Below, one piece after another: positions 27,083-37,196 of a DNA stretch of 64,000 nt. The position numbers were made by a program, and so were the translations under genes. Source of the stretch: Bacteroidia bacterium (lineage in GTDB: Bacteria; Bacteroidota; Bacteroidia; J057); contig JAUIKF010000023.1 in the NCBI GenBank assembly GCA_030430575.1, positions 1 through 64,000 of the forward strand, written 5' to 3'. Positions within the stretch are counted from its first letter, which is position 1. Every line of letters starts with the position of its first letter. Below the pieces are notes generated by a model. It was not told the origin of the DNA. It saw only the letters and a list, made by a program, of their open reading frames with translations, and searched no databases.

Positions 27083-29806
27083 CTACTGCTTTACAAGCTT
27101 AACATGAGCTTTCTTGTCACCTTGACTGACTTCTAGTACATAAACGCCTGCGGCCAATTCCTGTGTTGGAAGGGAAAAAGCATTTTTTCCTGGGAAGGTC
27201 TCTACCCTTTGATGATATGCCTGTTGACCTACCGCATTTAATAGGGTGAGATCCAATGTTCCTGGCTGAGAAGCCATCAATTCAACAAAAAGCTGGTTGT
27301 TGACGGGATTGGGAAATGCCTTTAAATCTTTGATGCCAATGAGTTGATCATCAATTGCAGCGGCCCCGAGGGTTACGGTATTTTCATAGACACAGTGGTT
27401 CTTGTCTGTGATCTTCACATCATATTGGCCAATAGAGAGGCCAGAGGCCGTTGCGGTGGTAGAACCATTGCTCCACCGATAGGTAAATGGACCAAAGCCT
27501 CCATTAACATTTGCTACTATACTTGCATCATTAACCCCTGTACCCTGGTCGATATCAAAGTCTGCGGAGAGAATTCGATAACCATTTGGATAAAGATCAC
27601 TTTCCCATACGCCTCTTCCGTAAGTCGCTGCACGAATTTTCCCAAAACAATAACTGATCTCCAGTTCACGAATCCTGACATTAGGAAGGTTGTCCATAAA
27701 GGGCTCCCAATCTCCTAACGTGCTGTCTCGGTAATAAATGCCTACACTAGTTCCAGCATATAAAGCTTCTTTGCTGCCATGCTGATAAACAATTGTCTCG
27801 ACTGGCAGATTCGGCAAAGATCCAGAAATGTCCGTCCAGTTCTCGCCGGCGTCAGTGGTTTTCCATACACCGTTGGAATGAGATGCATAAATGGTGTTGG
27901 GACGTTCTGGGTCAACAGCCAAATCCATGAAATTACCTTGACCATCTTTAAAAGGAAATGATTCCCAGCTCACCCCTTTGTCCAGAGAGCGGTGAAACCG
28001 TCCAGAAGAAGCAGCGAAGATGAAAAATCCTTGGGCAAATTGAGGGAGTTCAATTTGAGAAAGGGTAGCTCCACCGAGGCTTCCTGATAGGTTATTCCAA
28101 TTGGTGCCATCAGTCGTTTTCCAGATGCTTTGGAAACCAGCGTAATAGGTATTGCCATCGTTAGGGTCCTGGACAAATGGGGTAGTCCAAGCGCCAGTCT
28201 CATTGATGTTTTGGGCCCTGATCCAGCTACTTTGTACCCCAAAATCATTTTTGATCAGGTTGCCGTTTTGCCAGGAGTAAGCCATGAATAAGGGGGATTT
28301 CCAACTAAAAAGGCACTCCATGCCATCAGCCCCAAACTGATTAACCCACAGCGAACCATCATAGCGCATGGTACCGTTGTCTTGTGAGCCTGCCAGGATG
28401 CTTCCGTAGTCGTGGACTGAGGTCCCTAGGCGATAGAATTGGGTGATTGATAAATTATTATTACGGGCTGTGTATCCGGTTCCTAAAGGCAAACCAGAAG
28501 CCTGATATACGCCTCCATCACTTCCCACCCACAGCTCTCCTGTGACAGGACTGAACTCTATGTCATGAATATCTACGTGCATTCTTCTGCTTCCAGAACC
28601 TAATGCATTGCCCCAGTTCGTGCCACCATCTGAAGACCTTACACAGGGTGCATCACCCATAAATACATTGTCTGCATTTGCTGGATTTACACTCAGAGCT
28701 AGGTCATACCAAGATTGTCTAAAATTTAAATTAGCTGAGGTATTGGACTTTTGGGTAAAACTCTGCCCCGCATTTGTTGATAGATAAAGCCCCTCAAAAT
28801 CAAATCCACCTCCTGACCCATGGGTATTTAAGACATAGACATAATCTGGTTCATCAGCTGAAACAGCCACCATCATCCGTCCCGAAGAACCTCCCCCAAC
28901 AGAAGACCCAGATAATCCAGTTGCCCCTTGTGTCCAGGTATCACCTCCATCAACAGTTTTGTAATAACCTGTGTTGCCGCCAAATCCCACTGCATACATG
29001 ATAGAGGGGTTAGTAGGATGAAAAACAATGTCTTCCAGATTAGCATTTAAGACATTGGTCCAGTTGGCGCCACCATCATAAGACCTGTCTACGCCTCTGG
29101 TACCAGCAGCAATGATGGTATCAGGATTGGTCGGGTGAATAAGCAATTCTTCAAAATACAAGCCATTGTTGCTTGCAGGGAACACATTTGTCCATGTATT
29201 TCCTCCGTCCGTGGATTTCAGAATCCCAAAACAAGGGGTATTCTGACCATCATTGTCGCCTGTTCCCATGTATAGAATATCGGGATTGGTAGGGTGAACG
29301 ACGACATCTGAAACTCCCAAGGAGGGCAGATGGTCAGTTAGGTTAATCCAGCTTAGGCCGCGATTAGTGGTTTTCCAGAGGCCTCCACCAGGGGTGCCGG
29401 CATACATAATATCTGCGTCAGTAGGATGGAAGGCGAGGGCATTTACACGCCCCATACCTGTCGGCGTGGCGGCTATAGGACCTACAAGCGACCAATTTCC
29501 GCCATTTCTGGAAGAATTTTGGTGCAAGCGCATGTATTCTTGGAAAGTGCTTACCTCATGGCTCCTGTCAATATTTCCATTTTCATCCGCATAGCTTTTC
29601 ATCAAATCCAGCCATCGAGCTATGGGTTTGTATCCTTTTTCCGTTGTTGGACGATTGCCCCACCAGTCTTTGACCGCTTTTTCGATCTCATACAGGTTTC
29701 GATTTTCACTATTCATCATAGATACCCAGTCCTTTTGAGCGCTGAGAGCTAGGGGGGCAACTAAAAAAACCGTCAAGATTACCTGAATCGTAAGCCTTTT
29801 TTTCAT
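27083..29806 (-). CDS. T9SS-secreted BNR/sortilin-type beta-propeller protein
   Basis: A 907-residue secreted protein. The signal peptide (MKKRLTIQVILTVFLVAPLALSA) is followed by many Asp-box/VPS10-type repeats of the form GGLWKTTNRGLSW, GILKSTDGGNTW and GVWKTTDAGENW (about 110-710), which should form one or two beta-propellers. Next come a SprB-like repeat (GFGPFTYRWSNGSTTATA) and a T9SS sorting domain (AFPNPVNNQLFVEL ... AHVKLVKQ). Propellers of this kind bind glycans or proteins, or form surface hydrolases; no sialidase active site is obvious. It is convergent with miaB. Confidence 0.85.
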   Translation of the reverse strand: MKKRLTIQVILTVFLVAPLALSAQKDWVSMMNSENRNLYEIEKAVKDWWGNRPTTEKGYKPIARWLDLMKSYADENGNIDRSHEVSTFQEYMRLHQNSSRNGGNWSLVGPIAATPTGMGRVNALAFHPTDADIMYAGTPGGGLWKTTNRGLSWINLTDHLPSLGVSDVVVHPTNPDILYMGTGDNDGQNTPCFGILKSTDGGNTWTNVFPASNNGLYFEELLIHPTNPDTIIAAGTRGVDRSYDGGANWTNVLNANLEDIVFHPTNPSIMYAVGFGGNTGYYKTVDGGDTWTQGATGLSGSSVGGGSSGRMMVAVSADEPDYVYVLNTHGSGGGFDFEGLYLSTNAGQSFTQKSNTSANLNFRQSWYDLALSVNPANADNVFMGDAPCVRSSDGGTNWGNALGSGSRRMHVDIHDIEFSPVTGELWVGSDGGVYQASGLPLGTGYTARNNNLSITQFYRLGTSVHDYGSILAGSQDNGTMRYDGSLWVNQFGADGMECLFSWKSPLFMAYSWQNGNLIKNDFGVQSSWIRAQNINETGAWTTPFVQDPNDGNTYYAGFQSIWKTTDGTNWNNLSGSLGGATLSQIELPQFAQGFFIFAASSGRFHRSLDKGVSWESFPFKDGQGNFMDLAVDPERPNTIYASHSNGVWKTTDAGENWTDISGSLPNLPVETIVYQHGSKEALYAGTSVGIYYRDSTLGDWEPFMDNLPNVRIRELEISYCFGKIRAATYGRGVWESDLYPNGYRILSADFDIDQGTGVNDASIVANVNGGFGPFTYRWSNGSTTATASGLSIGQYDVKITDKNHCVYENTVTLGAAAIDDQLIGIKDLKAFPNPVNNQLFVELMASQPGTLDLTLLNAVGQQAYHQRVETFPGKNAFSLPTQELAAGVYVLEVSQGDKKAHVKLVKQ

Positions 29807-30191
29807 GTTAGAGAGGTTAGTTTATGTGTTGTTACAAAAATGATTCGCATCATGGCTTTTGCCAATCAGCTAATTTAACACATAACTATCTGTAGGCAAA
29901 GTCAGTTGGCTGACATCGCAAGAATGGCATACAGGTTTTGAGTTTTAGGTTGAGTGTTTTGGGTTGAATTTGCGCGGATGTACCATCGCTTTTTTGCTTT
30001 GTAAAAGGTAAAGATGTGATATTCGATCACTATACATCCAAACGGTTGTGGTGATAATATAAAAATAGAATCAGCATTTATTGTAAAAGACCTGCCAGGA
30101 TCACTCCTAGCAGGTCTTTTCAAATTTGTCATGTTTGAAGCTTCCCAAAAAGAATCCCCAAACTCAAAACGCAAAACCCCAAACTCAAAAC
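29807..30191. repeat. spacer with large GGTTTTGAGTTT inverted repeat
   Basis: This 385-base gap has no gene. The left arm at 29934-29972 (GGTTTTGAGTTTTAGG and following) is complementary in large part to the right arm at 30160-30192 (CCCCAAACTCAAAACC and preceding), which abuts the pckA stop codon. The pckA terminator (30085-30120) lies between the arms. Related words occur at 53450-53551 and 58499-58520. Confidence 0.6.
30085..30120 (-). terminator. intrinsic terminator after pckA
   Basis: The arms AAAAGACCTGC and GCAGGTCTTTT are separated by a short spacer that can pair further (AGGA/TCCT). Read on the minus strand the stem ends in a T run. The near symmetry would let it work in both directions. 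Confidence 0.8.
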
Positions 30192-31772
30192 CTATCTCTT
30201 AGGTCCAGCCTCTACAATAGCAGGGTGCACTTGTTCTGCAAATTGGGTGAAGTTCTTTTGGAATAGCTGAATCAGCTTGTTCTTAGTTGCATCATATCCT
30301 GCCTGGTCCGCCCAAGTGTTTTTGGGGATCAAAAGTTCTGAAGGGACATTGGGACATGAAGTAGGTACTTCGAAGCCAAAATGTGGATCCACCACCATCT
30401 CTACTCCCTCAAAGTCGCCGTTGTGAATGGCATCGATGATCGCCCGGGTGTATCTCAGTTTGATCCGAGACCCTACGCCATGAGCTCCGCCTGTCCAGCC
30501 TGTATTCACGAGCCATGCAGTCGCATTGTTTTCCTTGATCTTGCGGGCCAGCAATTCCGCGTATTTGTTGGGGTGCCACATCATAAAGGCCGCGCCGAAG
30601 CAGGCAGAAAAAGTAGCCTCAGGCTCGGTTACGCCCATTTCTGTCCCTGCTACTTTGGCGGTATAGCCAGAGATAAAGTGATAACTCGCCTGCTCAGGAG
30701 ACAAACGACTGATGGGAGGAAGTACGCCAAAGGCATCACAAGTGAGGAAAATTACATGATTGGGCTGTCCAGCGGTACAGGGGATTTGGACGTTATCGAT
30801 GAAATTGATAGGGTATGATGCACGGGTATTTTGGGTAATAGATACATCGGTGTAATCTACTTTGTGAGATTTGGGGTCATAGACGACATTCTCCAATACA
30901 GTCCCAAAACGAATGGCATTGAAAATGTCTGGTTCCTTTTCAGCAGACAAATCAATCACCTTGGCATAACATCCTCCTTCAATGTTGAAGATTCCATTAT
31001 CAGTCCAGCAATGTTCATCGTCACCGATGAGCCTACGCTTAGGGTCGGCACTCAAGGTGGTTTTGCCAGTACCTGAAAGGCCAAAGAGAACAGAGACATT
31101 ATCGTTTTCACCGACATTGGCAGAGCAATGCATAGGGAGAACATTGTGCAATGGCATCAGGTAATTCATCACCGAGAAAATACCCTTTTTCATTTCCCCT
31201 GCATACTCAGTTCCCAAAATGACAATCTCCTTGGTTTCCAGGTTCATGTTGATACTGGTTTTGGAGGTCATTTTGGAAGTGTAGCGGTTGGCGGGAAATC
31301 CTCCCCCATTGTACACGATGTAGTCGGGTTCGCCGAAGTCAGCCAATTCCTCGGCTGTAGGCATGATCAGCATGTTTTGCATAAATAGGGCATGATAGGC
31401 CCGGGTGCAAATAATGCGGACTTTCAGCCGATATTTGGGGTCCCATCCTGCAAAAGCGTCAACGACAAACAACTGCTCACGGGTGTTTAAGTAGTCACAT
31501 GCACGCTCTTTGTTGATCATGAACACATGCTCGTCCATTTCAATATTGACACTGCCCCAATCTATATTGGTATCAGAAGGCGATTGACGGACAATGCGCT
31601 TGTCTTTAGGGCTACGGCCCGTTTTTTCGCCTGAATAGACCAGCAAAGCACCGGTATCTGAAATGGCAGTGCCTTTCTCTGTGCGAAGCGCAATTTCATA
31701 CAGACTTGGCACACTACTGTTTCGGTGAATCTTTTCCACCTCAATTTTGTACTGATGAAGGTTAAAACTCAT
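30192..31772 (-). CDS. pckA: phosphoenolpyruvate carboxykinase (ATP)
   Basis: An enzyme of about 526 residues that converts oxaloacetate to phosphoenolpyruvate in gluconeogenesis. Visible motifs are [19 protein letters not shown] (kinase-1a region), the P-loop [16 protein letters not shown] and the metal-binding [19 protein letters not shown]. Length is normal. I start at the ATG at 31772 ([11 protein letters not shown]). The frame also contains a start at 31814, but that lies inside the promoter -7 box. The promoter carries a perfect palindrome at 31837-31858, which points to specific transcriptional control. Confidence 0.95.
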   Translation of the reverse strand: MSFNLHQYKIEVEKIHRNSSVPSLYEIALRTEKGTAISDTGALLVYSGEKTGRSPKDKRIVRQSPSDTNIDWGSVNIEMDEHVFMINKERACDYLNTREQLFVVDAFAGWDPKYRLKVRIICTRAYHALFMQNMLIMPTAEELADFGEPDYIVYNGGGFPANRYTSKMTSKTSINMNLETKEIVILGTEYAGEMKKGIFSVMNYLMPLHNVLPMHCSANVGENDNVSVLFGLSGTGKTTLSADPKRRLIGDDEHCWTDNGIFNIEGGCYAKVIDLSAEKEPDIFNAIRFGTVLENVVYDPKSHKVDYTDVSITQNTRASYPINFIDNVQIPCTAGQPNHVIFLTCDAFGVLPPISRLSPEQASYHFISGYTAKVAGTEMGVTEPEATFSACFGAAFMMWHPNKYAELLARKIKENNATAWLVNTGWTGGAHGVGSRIKLRYTRAIIDAIHNGDFEGVEMVVDPHFGFEVPTSCPNVPSELLIPKNTWADQAGYDATKNKLIQLFQKNFTQFAEQVHPAIVEAGPKR

Positions 31773-31811
31773 TGTTTTTCCACTTTTGTTGATGGTTGCT
31801 AAAAATCGGCG

Positions 31812-31819
31812 CAAAACTA
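31812..31819 (-). promoter_or_regulatory. -7 box of the pckA promoter
   Basis: On the minus strand TAGTTTTG matches TAnnTTTG, 40 bases before the ATG at 31772. No TTTG -33 element is present at the usual spacing; a palindrome occupies that place. Confidence 0.6.
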
Positions 31820-31836
31820 GTACTTTTTCATAACCC

Positions 31837-31858
31837 TATCACTATGCCTATAGTGATA
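31837..31858. promoter_or_regulatory. 22-bp perfect palindrome, putative pckA operator
   Basis: TATCACTAT, four bases GCCT, then ATAGTGATA, with no mismatch in nine paired bases. It lies 18 bases upstream of the -7 box, where the -33 element would be. This fits a dimeric regulator that either blocks the promoter or replaces the -33 contact. The regulator is not identified. Confidence 0.6.
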
Positions 31859-31893
31859 AAAGTCACCAGAAGATAAAATCAGAATTTAAATAG

Positions 31894-33171
31894 CTATTTT
31901 GTCAAATTGGCCCTGCCAATCTCAGCTATCGATCTACACCCTGCCAGCCCCATGGTAAGCTCAAAATCTGCCAAATAATTTCGAATCAATTCTTCCACCC
32001 CTGCCTGTCCGGCAACAGCCAAAGCGTAAGCATAGGGCCGCCCTATGCCTACAGCCGTAGCACCCAGCGCCAACGCTTTGAACATATCGGCGCCGCCTCG
32101 TATGCCACTATCCAAAATGATGGGGACCTTGCCCTCCACTGCCGACACAATAGCTGGCAGGGCTTCTATAGCCCCGATGGCACCATCCACCTGGCGGCCA
32201 CCATGATTGGAGACGAGAAGGCCATCGACCCCATGGTCGAGTGCCTTTTTGGCATCTTCAGGGTGTAATATGCCTTTGAGCAAAATGGGCAATTGTGTCC
32301 GTTCCCGAAGGAAGCTGAGGTCATCCCAGTTGAGGGTGGTTCGGGAAAAAATATTGAGAAATGTGCGGACAGCTTGGAGGGGTCGGCCTGAACGGAGATT
32401 ATTAAAAAAATTGCCTGGATAAGTCCGATTCAGCGCTATGAGCATCCCAAGCGTATCCAGCGTAAGCCTTGGTTTGGGGCCAGCAGGCTGTGTTTCTTGG
32501 GGCGCGTCTATAAGTTGCTGGAAGACAGGGTCACTCACATATTGGGCTATGCCCTTGCCACGCAAGAAAGGCAAAGACGCCATATCGAGGTCGCGAATGC
32601 GCCAGCCTAACAAAGTAGTATCTAGTGTCACTACTATTGCCTCACAGCCGCAAGCTTCGGCGCGCTGGACCAGGCTCTCAACCAGTTCATTGGACTTGGA
32701 CCAATAGAGCTGGAACCACCGAGGACTATCGCCCATTTGTTGAGCGACTTTTTCCATAGGCTCGGAAGCCTGATTGGAAAAAATCATGGGAATGCCTGTG
32801 GCCGCTGCAGCAGCCCCGACACGCAAATCACCTTTTTTACGCGCCAAGTCTAGGACCCCAACTGGGGAAAGGAACAGGGGTCCTGGCAGTTTTCGCCCAA
32901 ATAATTCTATCTGGATATCTCGCTGGGATACGTCTTTGAGCATTTGAGGCTGGATACGCCATTTGTCAAAACCTGAGCGATTGTTGCGCATGGTATGCTC
33001 CAGCCCCGCTCCTCCAGCGATATACGCAAAGGCCTTAGGGGACATGTGATCCTTTGCTGCAGTTTCAAGGGCTTCAGGGTGTAAGGGAATCCTAGGACGT
33101 GTACCAGAAACGCCCTTTAGGTAGATTTCGCGCTGGCGCTCGCTAGGGGAGGAAGAAGTGGAGGTAGCCAT
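31894..33171 (-). CDS. FMN-dependent alpha-hydroxy-acid oxidase/dehydrogenase
   Basis: A 425-residue TIM-barrel flavoenzyme of the lactate/glycolate oxidase family. Motifs are PLFLSPVGVLDLARK, FQLYWSKS, VVTLDTTLLGWRIRDLD, LLKGILHPEDAKKALDHG, the active-site LVSNHGGRQVDGA and the FMN-phosphate site ILDSGIRGGADMFKALALGATAVGIGRP. A long insertion (about 200-270) is typical of lactate 2-monooxygenase-like members. It probably oxidises L-lactate or a related 2-hydroxyacid to the keto acid. It lies upstream of pckA on the same strand, so lactate use feeding gluconeogenesis is a reasonable inference, although pckA has its own promoter. Confidence 0.87.
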   Translation of the reverse strand: MATSTSSSPSERQREIYLKGVSGTRPRIPLHPEALETAAKDHMSPKAFAYIAGGAGLEHTMRNNRSGFDKWRIQPQMLKDVSQRDIQIELFGRKLPGPLFLSPVGVLDLARKKGDLRVGAAAAATGIPMIFSNQASEPMEKVAQQMGDSPRWFQLYWSKSNELVESLVQRAEACGCEAIVVTLDTTLLGWRIRDLDMASLPFLRGKGIAQYVSDPVFQQLIDAPQETQPAGPKPRLTLDTLGMLIALNRTYPGNFFNNLRSGRPLQAVRTFLNIFSRTTLNWDDLSFLRERTQLPILLKGILHPEDAKKALDHGVDGLLVSNHGGRQVDGAIGAIEALPAIVSAVEGKVPIILDSGIRGGADMFKALALGATAVGIGRPYAYALAVAGQAGVEELIRNYLADFELTMGLAGCRSIAEIGRANLTK

Positions 33172-33369
33172 GGGAGTAAATTAACAGGAAGAATACACTA
33201 ACCTATAAAATTCACCACGGAATACACAGGTTTGCACGGATTAAAGAAGAAAATCTGTGACATCTATTGTTTTTTCATACCTTCAACCTCAAACAAATGA
33301 TAGAATAGGAAGTATGAAGATTGCGAAAAAATTTCATTCCTATTCATCCATCATAATTTCTTCTTTTTT

Positions 33370-34467
33370 ATGTCAACTGAAACTCGATACGCTGCTTTTC
33401 AAGAGGAACTCCAAAAGTCGGAGGCCATGGTATCAGCCTACCTTCACGATCACTATGCAGCTCGCAAAGATATCCGTCCGTCCATATTGGAGTTAGGGAC
33501 GATGAGCTATTTAAAAGGGGGGAAAAAATTGCGACCTGCCGTGCTCATGTTGGCTTGTGGGGCTGTTGGCGGGGATAAGCAAAAGGCGCTGCCAGCAGCT
33601 GCTGCCGTGGAGTTATTCCACACCTGGACCCTCGTCCATGACGACATCATCGACAATGACGCGCAGCGCAGAGGGGTAGACACGGTACATATCGCCGGAG
33701 CTAAACATGGCAAAAACCATCATCAACTCTCAGATGAGCAAGCTGAGAAGTACGGAAGAGATGTCGCCATCCTTACGGGAGATATTCAGCATGGCTGGTG
33801 TATTTCGCTCCTGTCCGAAGGGTTGATGGAAACAGGGGTAGACCCTGTTGTCATTCTAAAGCTCATTACTGAATTGGAAACGCGGGTGTTGCGGACATTA
33901 GTTGAAGGCGAAATGCTGGATGTCGATTTTGGGTTGACTTCGAATGCAAATGGCTTGGAGGACGAGCAGATCATCGATATGCTCTGGAAGAAAACAGGAA
34001 TCCTGTATGAATTTGCTGGATTAGCGGGGGGATTATTGGGAAAAAATCAGGCGGAGCCTGATGAGGAGATACATGCGCTCAAAGACTTTTGTTCCCTCTG
34101 CGGGACTGCTTTCCAGATACGGGATGATGTCTTGGGCATTGTAGGAAAAGCCGCCAAGCTGGGCAAGCCCGTAGGGTCCGACATCCGGGAAGGCAAGAAA
34201 ACCCTCATCGTCAAGGAGGCTTTGCGCAATGCCAAAGATGTGCAAAGTGAGAAGCTCCTCCAGACCCTTGGCAATGCCAAGGCTTCTAGCAAAGACATCG
34301 ACGATGCCATCCAACTCCTCGTTGACCTAGGCGGCGTAGAGAAGGCGCGAGGAATCGCCAATGGCTATATAGAGCGAGCCGTCAAGAAACTGGAGGTCGT
34401 CAGGCCTTCCCCCAGCAAAGACCTGCTTTACGATTGGGCACAATATCTCATAGATAGAAACCATTAG
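33370..34467 (+). CDS. polyprenyl (geranylgeranyl-type) diphosphate synthase
   Basis: A 365-residue trans-prenyltransferase. The first Asp-rich motif is LVHDDIIDND and the second is FQIRDDVLGI, with GGKKLRPAVLML upstream and a basic IREGKKTLIV after it. An insertion after DDIIDNDAQRRG (HIAGAKHGKNHHQLSD) makes it slightly long. Such enzymes make C15 to C20 or longer isoprenoid diphosphates for quinones or carotenoids; chain length cannot be set from sequence by eye. It is followed by a rhomboid gene across an AT-rich hairpin spacer. Confidence 0.87.
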   Translation: MSTETRYAAFQEELQKSEAMVSAYLHDHYAARKDIRPSILELGTMSYLKGGKKLRPAVLMLACGAVGGDKQKALPAAAAVELFHTWTLVHDDIIDNDAQRRGVDTVHIAGAKHGKNHHQLSDEQAEKYGRDVAILTGDIQHGWCISLLSEGLMETGVDPVVILKLITELETRVLRTLVEGEMLDVDFGLTSNANGLEDEQIIDMLWKKTGILYEFAGLAGGLLGKNQAEPDEEIHALKDFCSLCGTAFQIRDDVLGIVGKAAKLGKPVGSDIREGKKTLIVKEALRNAKDVQSEKLLQTLGNAKASSKDIDDAIQLLVDLGGVEKARGIANGYIERAVKKLEVVRPSPSKDLLYDWAQYLIDRNH

Positions 34468-34479
34468 AAGAATTATTCA

Positions 34480-34568
34480 TTGATTGATTATTGATTCATA
34501 AATTGTTCGTTTTTAGCAATGCATAATCAATAATCATTCATTCATTCAATCACTCAATTAATAATCTT
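34480..34568. repeat. AT-rich inverted-repeat spacer (ATTGATTATTGATT words)
   Basis: ATTCATTGATTGATTATTG on the left is complementary in part to CAATAATCATTCATTCATTC on the right, giving a long imperfect hairpin between the prenyltransferase and rhomboid genes. Confidence 0.6.
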
Positions 34569-34571
34569 TAC

Positions 34572-35195
34572 ATGAACGACCTCGAACTCTTTATGGAAGC
34601 GCCTGTGGCAACAGTGATCTTTGTGATCACCATTATCACGAGTATTCGCGCTTTTCAGAACCCCTTGATGCGGGAAAAGATGCTGTTTATTCCCTACAAT
34701 GTACAGCATATGAAGGAATATTATCGCCTGTTCACCTCAGGCCTTATTCATGCCAATGGTATGCATTTGGGGATGAATATGATTGCCTTTTATTTCTTTG
34801 CTTTCTACCTGGAGTTGCAAATAGGTCATTGGCAATTTGCTGTGTTATATGTAGGATCTCTCTTACTCAGCGATCTTCCTTCCATGATCAGGCATAATAG
34901 CAGTTCGGTGTTTAGAAGCTTGGGCGCCTCTGGGGCTGTCAGTGGGGTGGTGATGAGTATGATTTTATTGGCGCCTGATATGGGTTTGGGCTTACTTTTT
35001 CTTCCCTTTATTCCCCCGATTCCCGCATGGCTTTTTGGCCTCCTATATATGGGCTATAGCTTTTATGCTTCCTTTAAAGGGCGCAGTATTATCAACCATG
35101 ACGCCCATTTATGGGGAGGAATAGCAGGTATTTTAATTACTTTACTCCTACAACCAGAATCAGCGGCAAATTTTATTGATTGGATGACAGGGTAA
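34572..35195 (+). CDS. rhomboid-family intramembrane serine protease
   Basis: A 207-residue membrane protein with about six helices. The conserved features are HANGMHLGMNMIAFY in the second helix region, the catalytic serine in LGASGAVSGVVM and the catalytic histidine in HDAHLWGGIAGIL near the C-terminus. This is the standard rhomboid Ser-His dyad, so it is probably active. Substrates are unknown. It starts with an ATG at 34572, 104 bases after the prenyltransferase. Confidence 0.88.
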   Translation: MNDLELFMEAPVATVIFVITIITSIRAFQNPLMREKMLFIPYNVQHMKEYYRLFTSGLIHANGMHLGMNMIAFYFFAFYLELQIGHWQFAVLYVGSLLLSDLPSMIRHNSSSVFRSLGASGAVSGVVMSMILLAPDMGLGLLFLPFIPPIPAWLFGLLYMGYSFYASFKGRSIINHDAHLWGGIAGILITLLLQPESAANFIDWMTG

Positions 35196-35258
35196 TTTCA
35201 AGAAAAAATATTATCCTTATAGGCAAAATTATTCCCTCATTACCTTATACACACACAC

Positions 35259-37196
35259 ATGGGTGATCTTAATGTAACCTCGATCAAAAATCGCGAAGAA
35301 CTTCAACAGTTCGTCAAATGCTTACTCAAAGATGTCTATGCACTGGAGCGGATGCTCAAGGAAGAGTGGTTCGAAGATGACATCACGCGGATAGGCGCAG
35401 AACAAGAAATGTGTATCGTTCTCAAGGATCGTAAGCCTGCCAGCTTAAATCTGGAAGCCTTAGACCTCATCAGTGATGAGGATTTCACGACAGAGCTGGC
35501 TCGTTTCAATTTGGAGACCAATCTGCCTCCTTTGGAATTCAAAGGAACGTCTATCTCCGATATGCATAAATACTTGAAGAATAGCCTCGAAACGGCGATA
35601 GAGAAAATGAAACCCCTTGGCGTGGAAGCTGTTTTTACAGGCATTTTGCCTACCATCAGGCGATCTGATGTAGACCTCAAGAAGATTACTCCATTGGCGA
35701 GATACCATGCATTGATGGGAGGGCTTAAAGAAATGCGGGGGGACGAATTCTTTGAATTACGCCTTTCGGGGTTGGATGAGATCAATATCAAGCAGGAGTC
35801 GGCTATGCTGGAAGCCTGTAACACCAGTTTCCAGGTACACTTGCAGGTCGCTCCCAAAGATTTTGTATGGAAATATAATATTGCCCAAGCAGTCGCAGCC
35901 CCTGTGATGTCCCTGGCAGTCAATTCGCCTATGCTCTTTGGGCGGCGTCTGTGGAAAGAAACGCGCATCGCGCTGTTTCAGCAATCTCTAGACATCCGCA
36001 CGTTCAGTGAGCACCTGAGAGATCGTAGCCCCCGGGTAACCTTTGGCACCGATTGGCTCAAAAATTCGCCTGCAGAGATTTATCATGAGGATATTGCACG
36101 GTTTCGGGTGCTATTGGCAACGGAGATCGATGAAGATGTTTTTCAAAAAATGGACGAAGGCATTACCCCAAAATTACGTGCCCTCAATATCCACAACTCT
36201 ACAGTTTACCGTTGGAATCGCCCTTGTTATGGCATTTCTGGCAATGGCAAACCGCATTTGAGGATTGAGAACCGAATCCTCCCAGCAGGCCCCAGCCTTC
36301 CCGATGAATTCGCCAATATGGCCTTTTGGCTGGGCTTGATGAATGGCGTAGAAGAAGAGCAGAAATTTGTAGACAAAGTCATGCGATTTGACGATGCCAA
36401 AAACAATTTCTTCAGTGCCGCACGATTTGGGCTAGACACTAAATTTCACTGGTTCAATGGCCAGCGGATCTCTCCTTCCCAATTGATTCTCAAGCAATTG
36501 CTTCCGTTGGCAAGGGTCGGACTCGAAAAAGCCAGTATCGCCAAAGACGATATCGATTATTACCTCGGCATCATTGAAGAGCGTACCAAATCAGGCCAGA
36601 CCGGATCTCAATGGATTCTCAATTCCTATGCAGAATTGAAATCTCAGGGAACCCCCAGAGATGAAATTTCTACTGTCCTGACGGCGAATATTGTCGAGAA
36701 TCAATATGAAGGGAAACCGATCCACGAGTGGGATCTGGCTTCGCTAGATGCTGTCGATTATGAGCCTAGCTCAGTATTGGTGGAAGAATTCATGAATACA
36801 GACCTCATCACAGTGCGTGAAGACGATATCCTTGATCTGGTCGCCAACCTGATGGACTGGCGGCGCATCCGTCATGTATTGGTCGAGGACGAAAAAGGCA
36901 AATTGGTCGGCCTGGTTTCATCCAGAATTGTGTTGCGCTATTTCGCCAAGCGACACTTGGAAGCGGATCACACAGCTATTGCACCAGTAAGCGATATCAT
37001 GGTTACCAATCCTGTTGTCGTAAACCCAGGGGATACCCTCCTACATGCAATGGCCTTGATGCAAGAACACAAAGTCAGTTGCTTGCCAGTAGTCAAAAAT
37101 AAAGAGCTAGTAGGCGTGATTACCGAATCAGATTTTATGACTATCACGGGCAATTTGATGAAGCGGATTTCTCGCAAAAAAGAAAGCGGGTCATGA
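35259..37196 (+). CDS. glutamate-cysteine-ligase-like (GCS2) protein fused to CBS pair
   Basis: A 645-residue two-part protein. Residues about 40-430 resemble the GCS2 carboxylate-amine ligase family: RIGAEQEMCIV, SFQVHLQV, the HLRDRSPRVTFG segment and RIENRILPAGPS. Residues about 505-640 are two CBS domains (VEEFMNTDLITVREDDIL ... VSDIMVTNPVVVNPGDTL), which usually bind adenosyl ligands. The fusion suggests an ATP-grasp-like or ligase activity gated by adenylate, but the substrate is unknown. Its stop overlaps the next start as ATGA, so the lipoprotein downstream is translationally coupled. Confidence 0.8.
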   Translation: MGDLNVTSIKNREELQQFVKCLLKDVYALERMLKEEWFEDDITRIGAEQEMCIVLKDRKPASLNLEALDLISDEDFTTELARFNLETNLPPLEFKGTSISDMHKYLKNSLETAIEKMKPLGVEAVFTGILPTIRRSDVDLKKITPLARYHALMGGLKEMRGDEFFELRLSGLDEINIKQESAMLEACNTSFQVHLQVAPKDFVWKYNIAQAVAAPVMSLAVNSPMLFGRRLWKETRIALFQQSLDIRTFSEHLRDRSPRVTFGTDWLKNSPAEIYHEDIARFRVLLATEIDEDVFQKMDEGITPKLRALNIHNSTVYRWNRPCYGISGNGKPHLRIENRILPAGPSLPDEFANMAFWLGLMNGVEEEQKFVDKVMRFDDAKNNFFSAARFGLDTKFHWFNGQRISPSQLILKQLLPLARVGLEKASIAKDDIDYYLGIIEERTKSGQTGSQWILNSYAELKSQGTPRDEISTVLTANIVENQYEGKPIHEWDLASLDAVDYEPSSVLVEEFMNTDLITVREDDILDLVANLMDWRRIRHVLVEDEKGKLVGLVSSRIVLRYFAKRHLEADHTAIAPVSDIMVTNPVVVNPGDTLLHAMALMQEHKVSCLPVVKNKELVGVITESDFMTITGNLMKRISRKKESGS

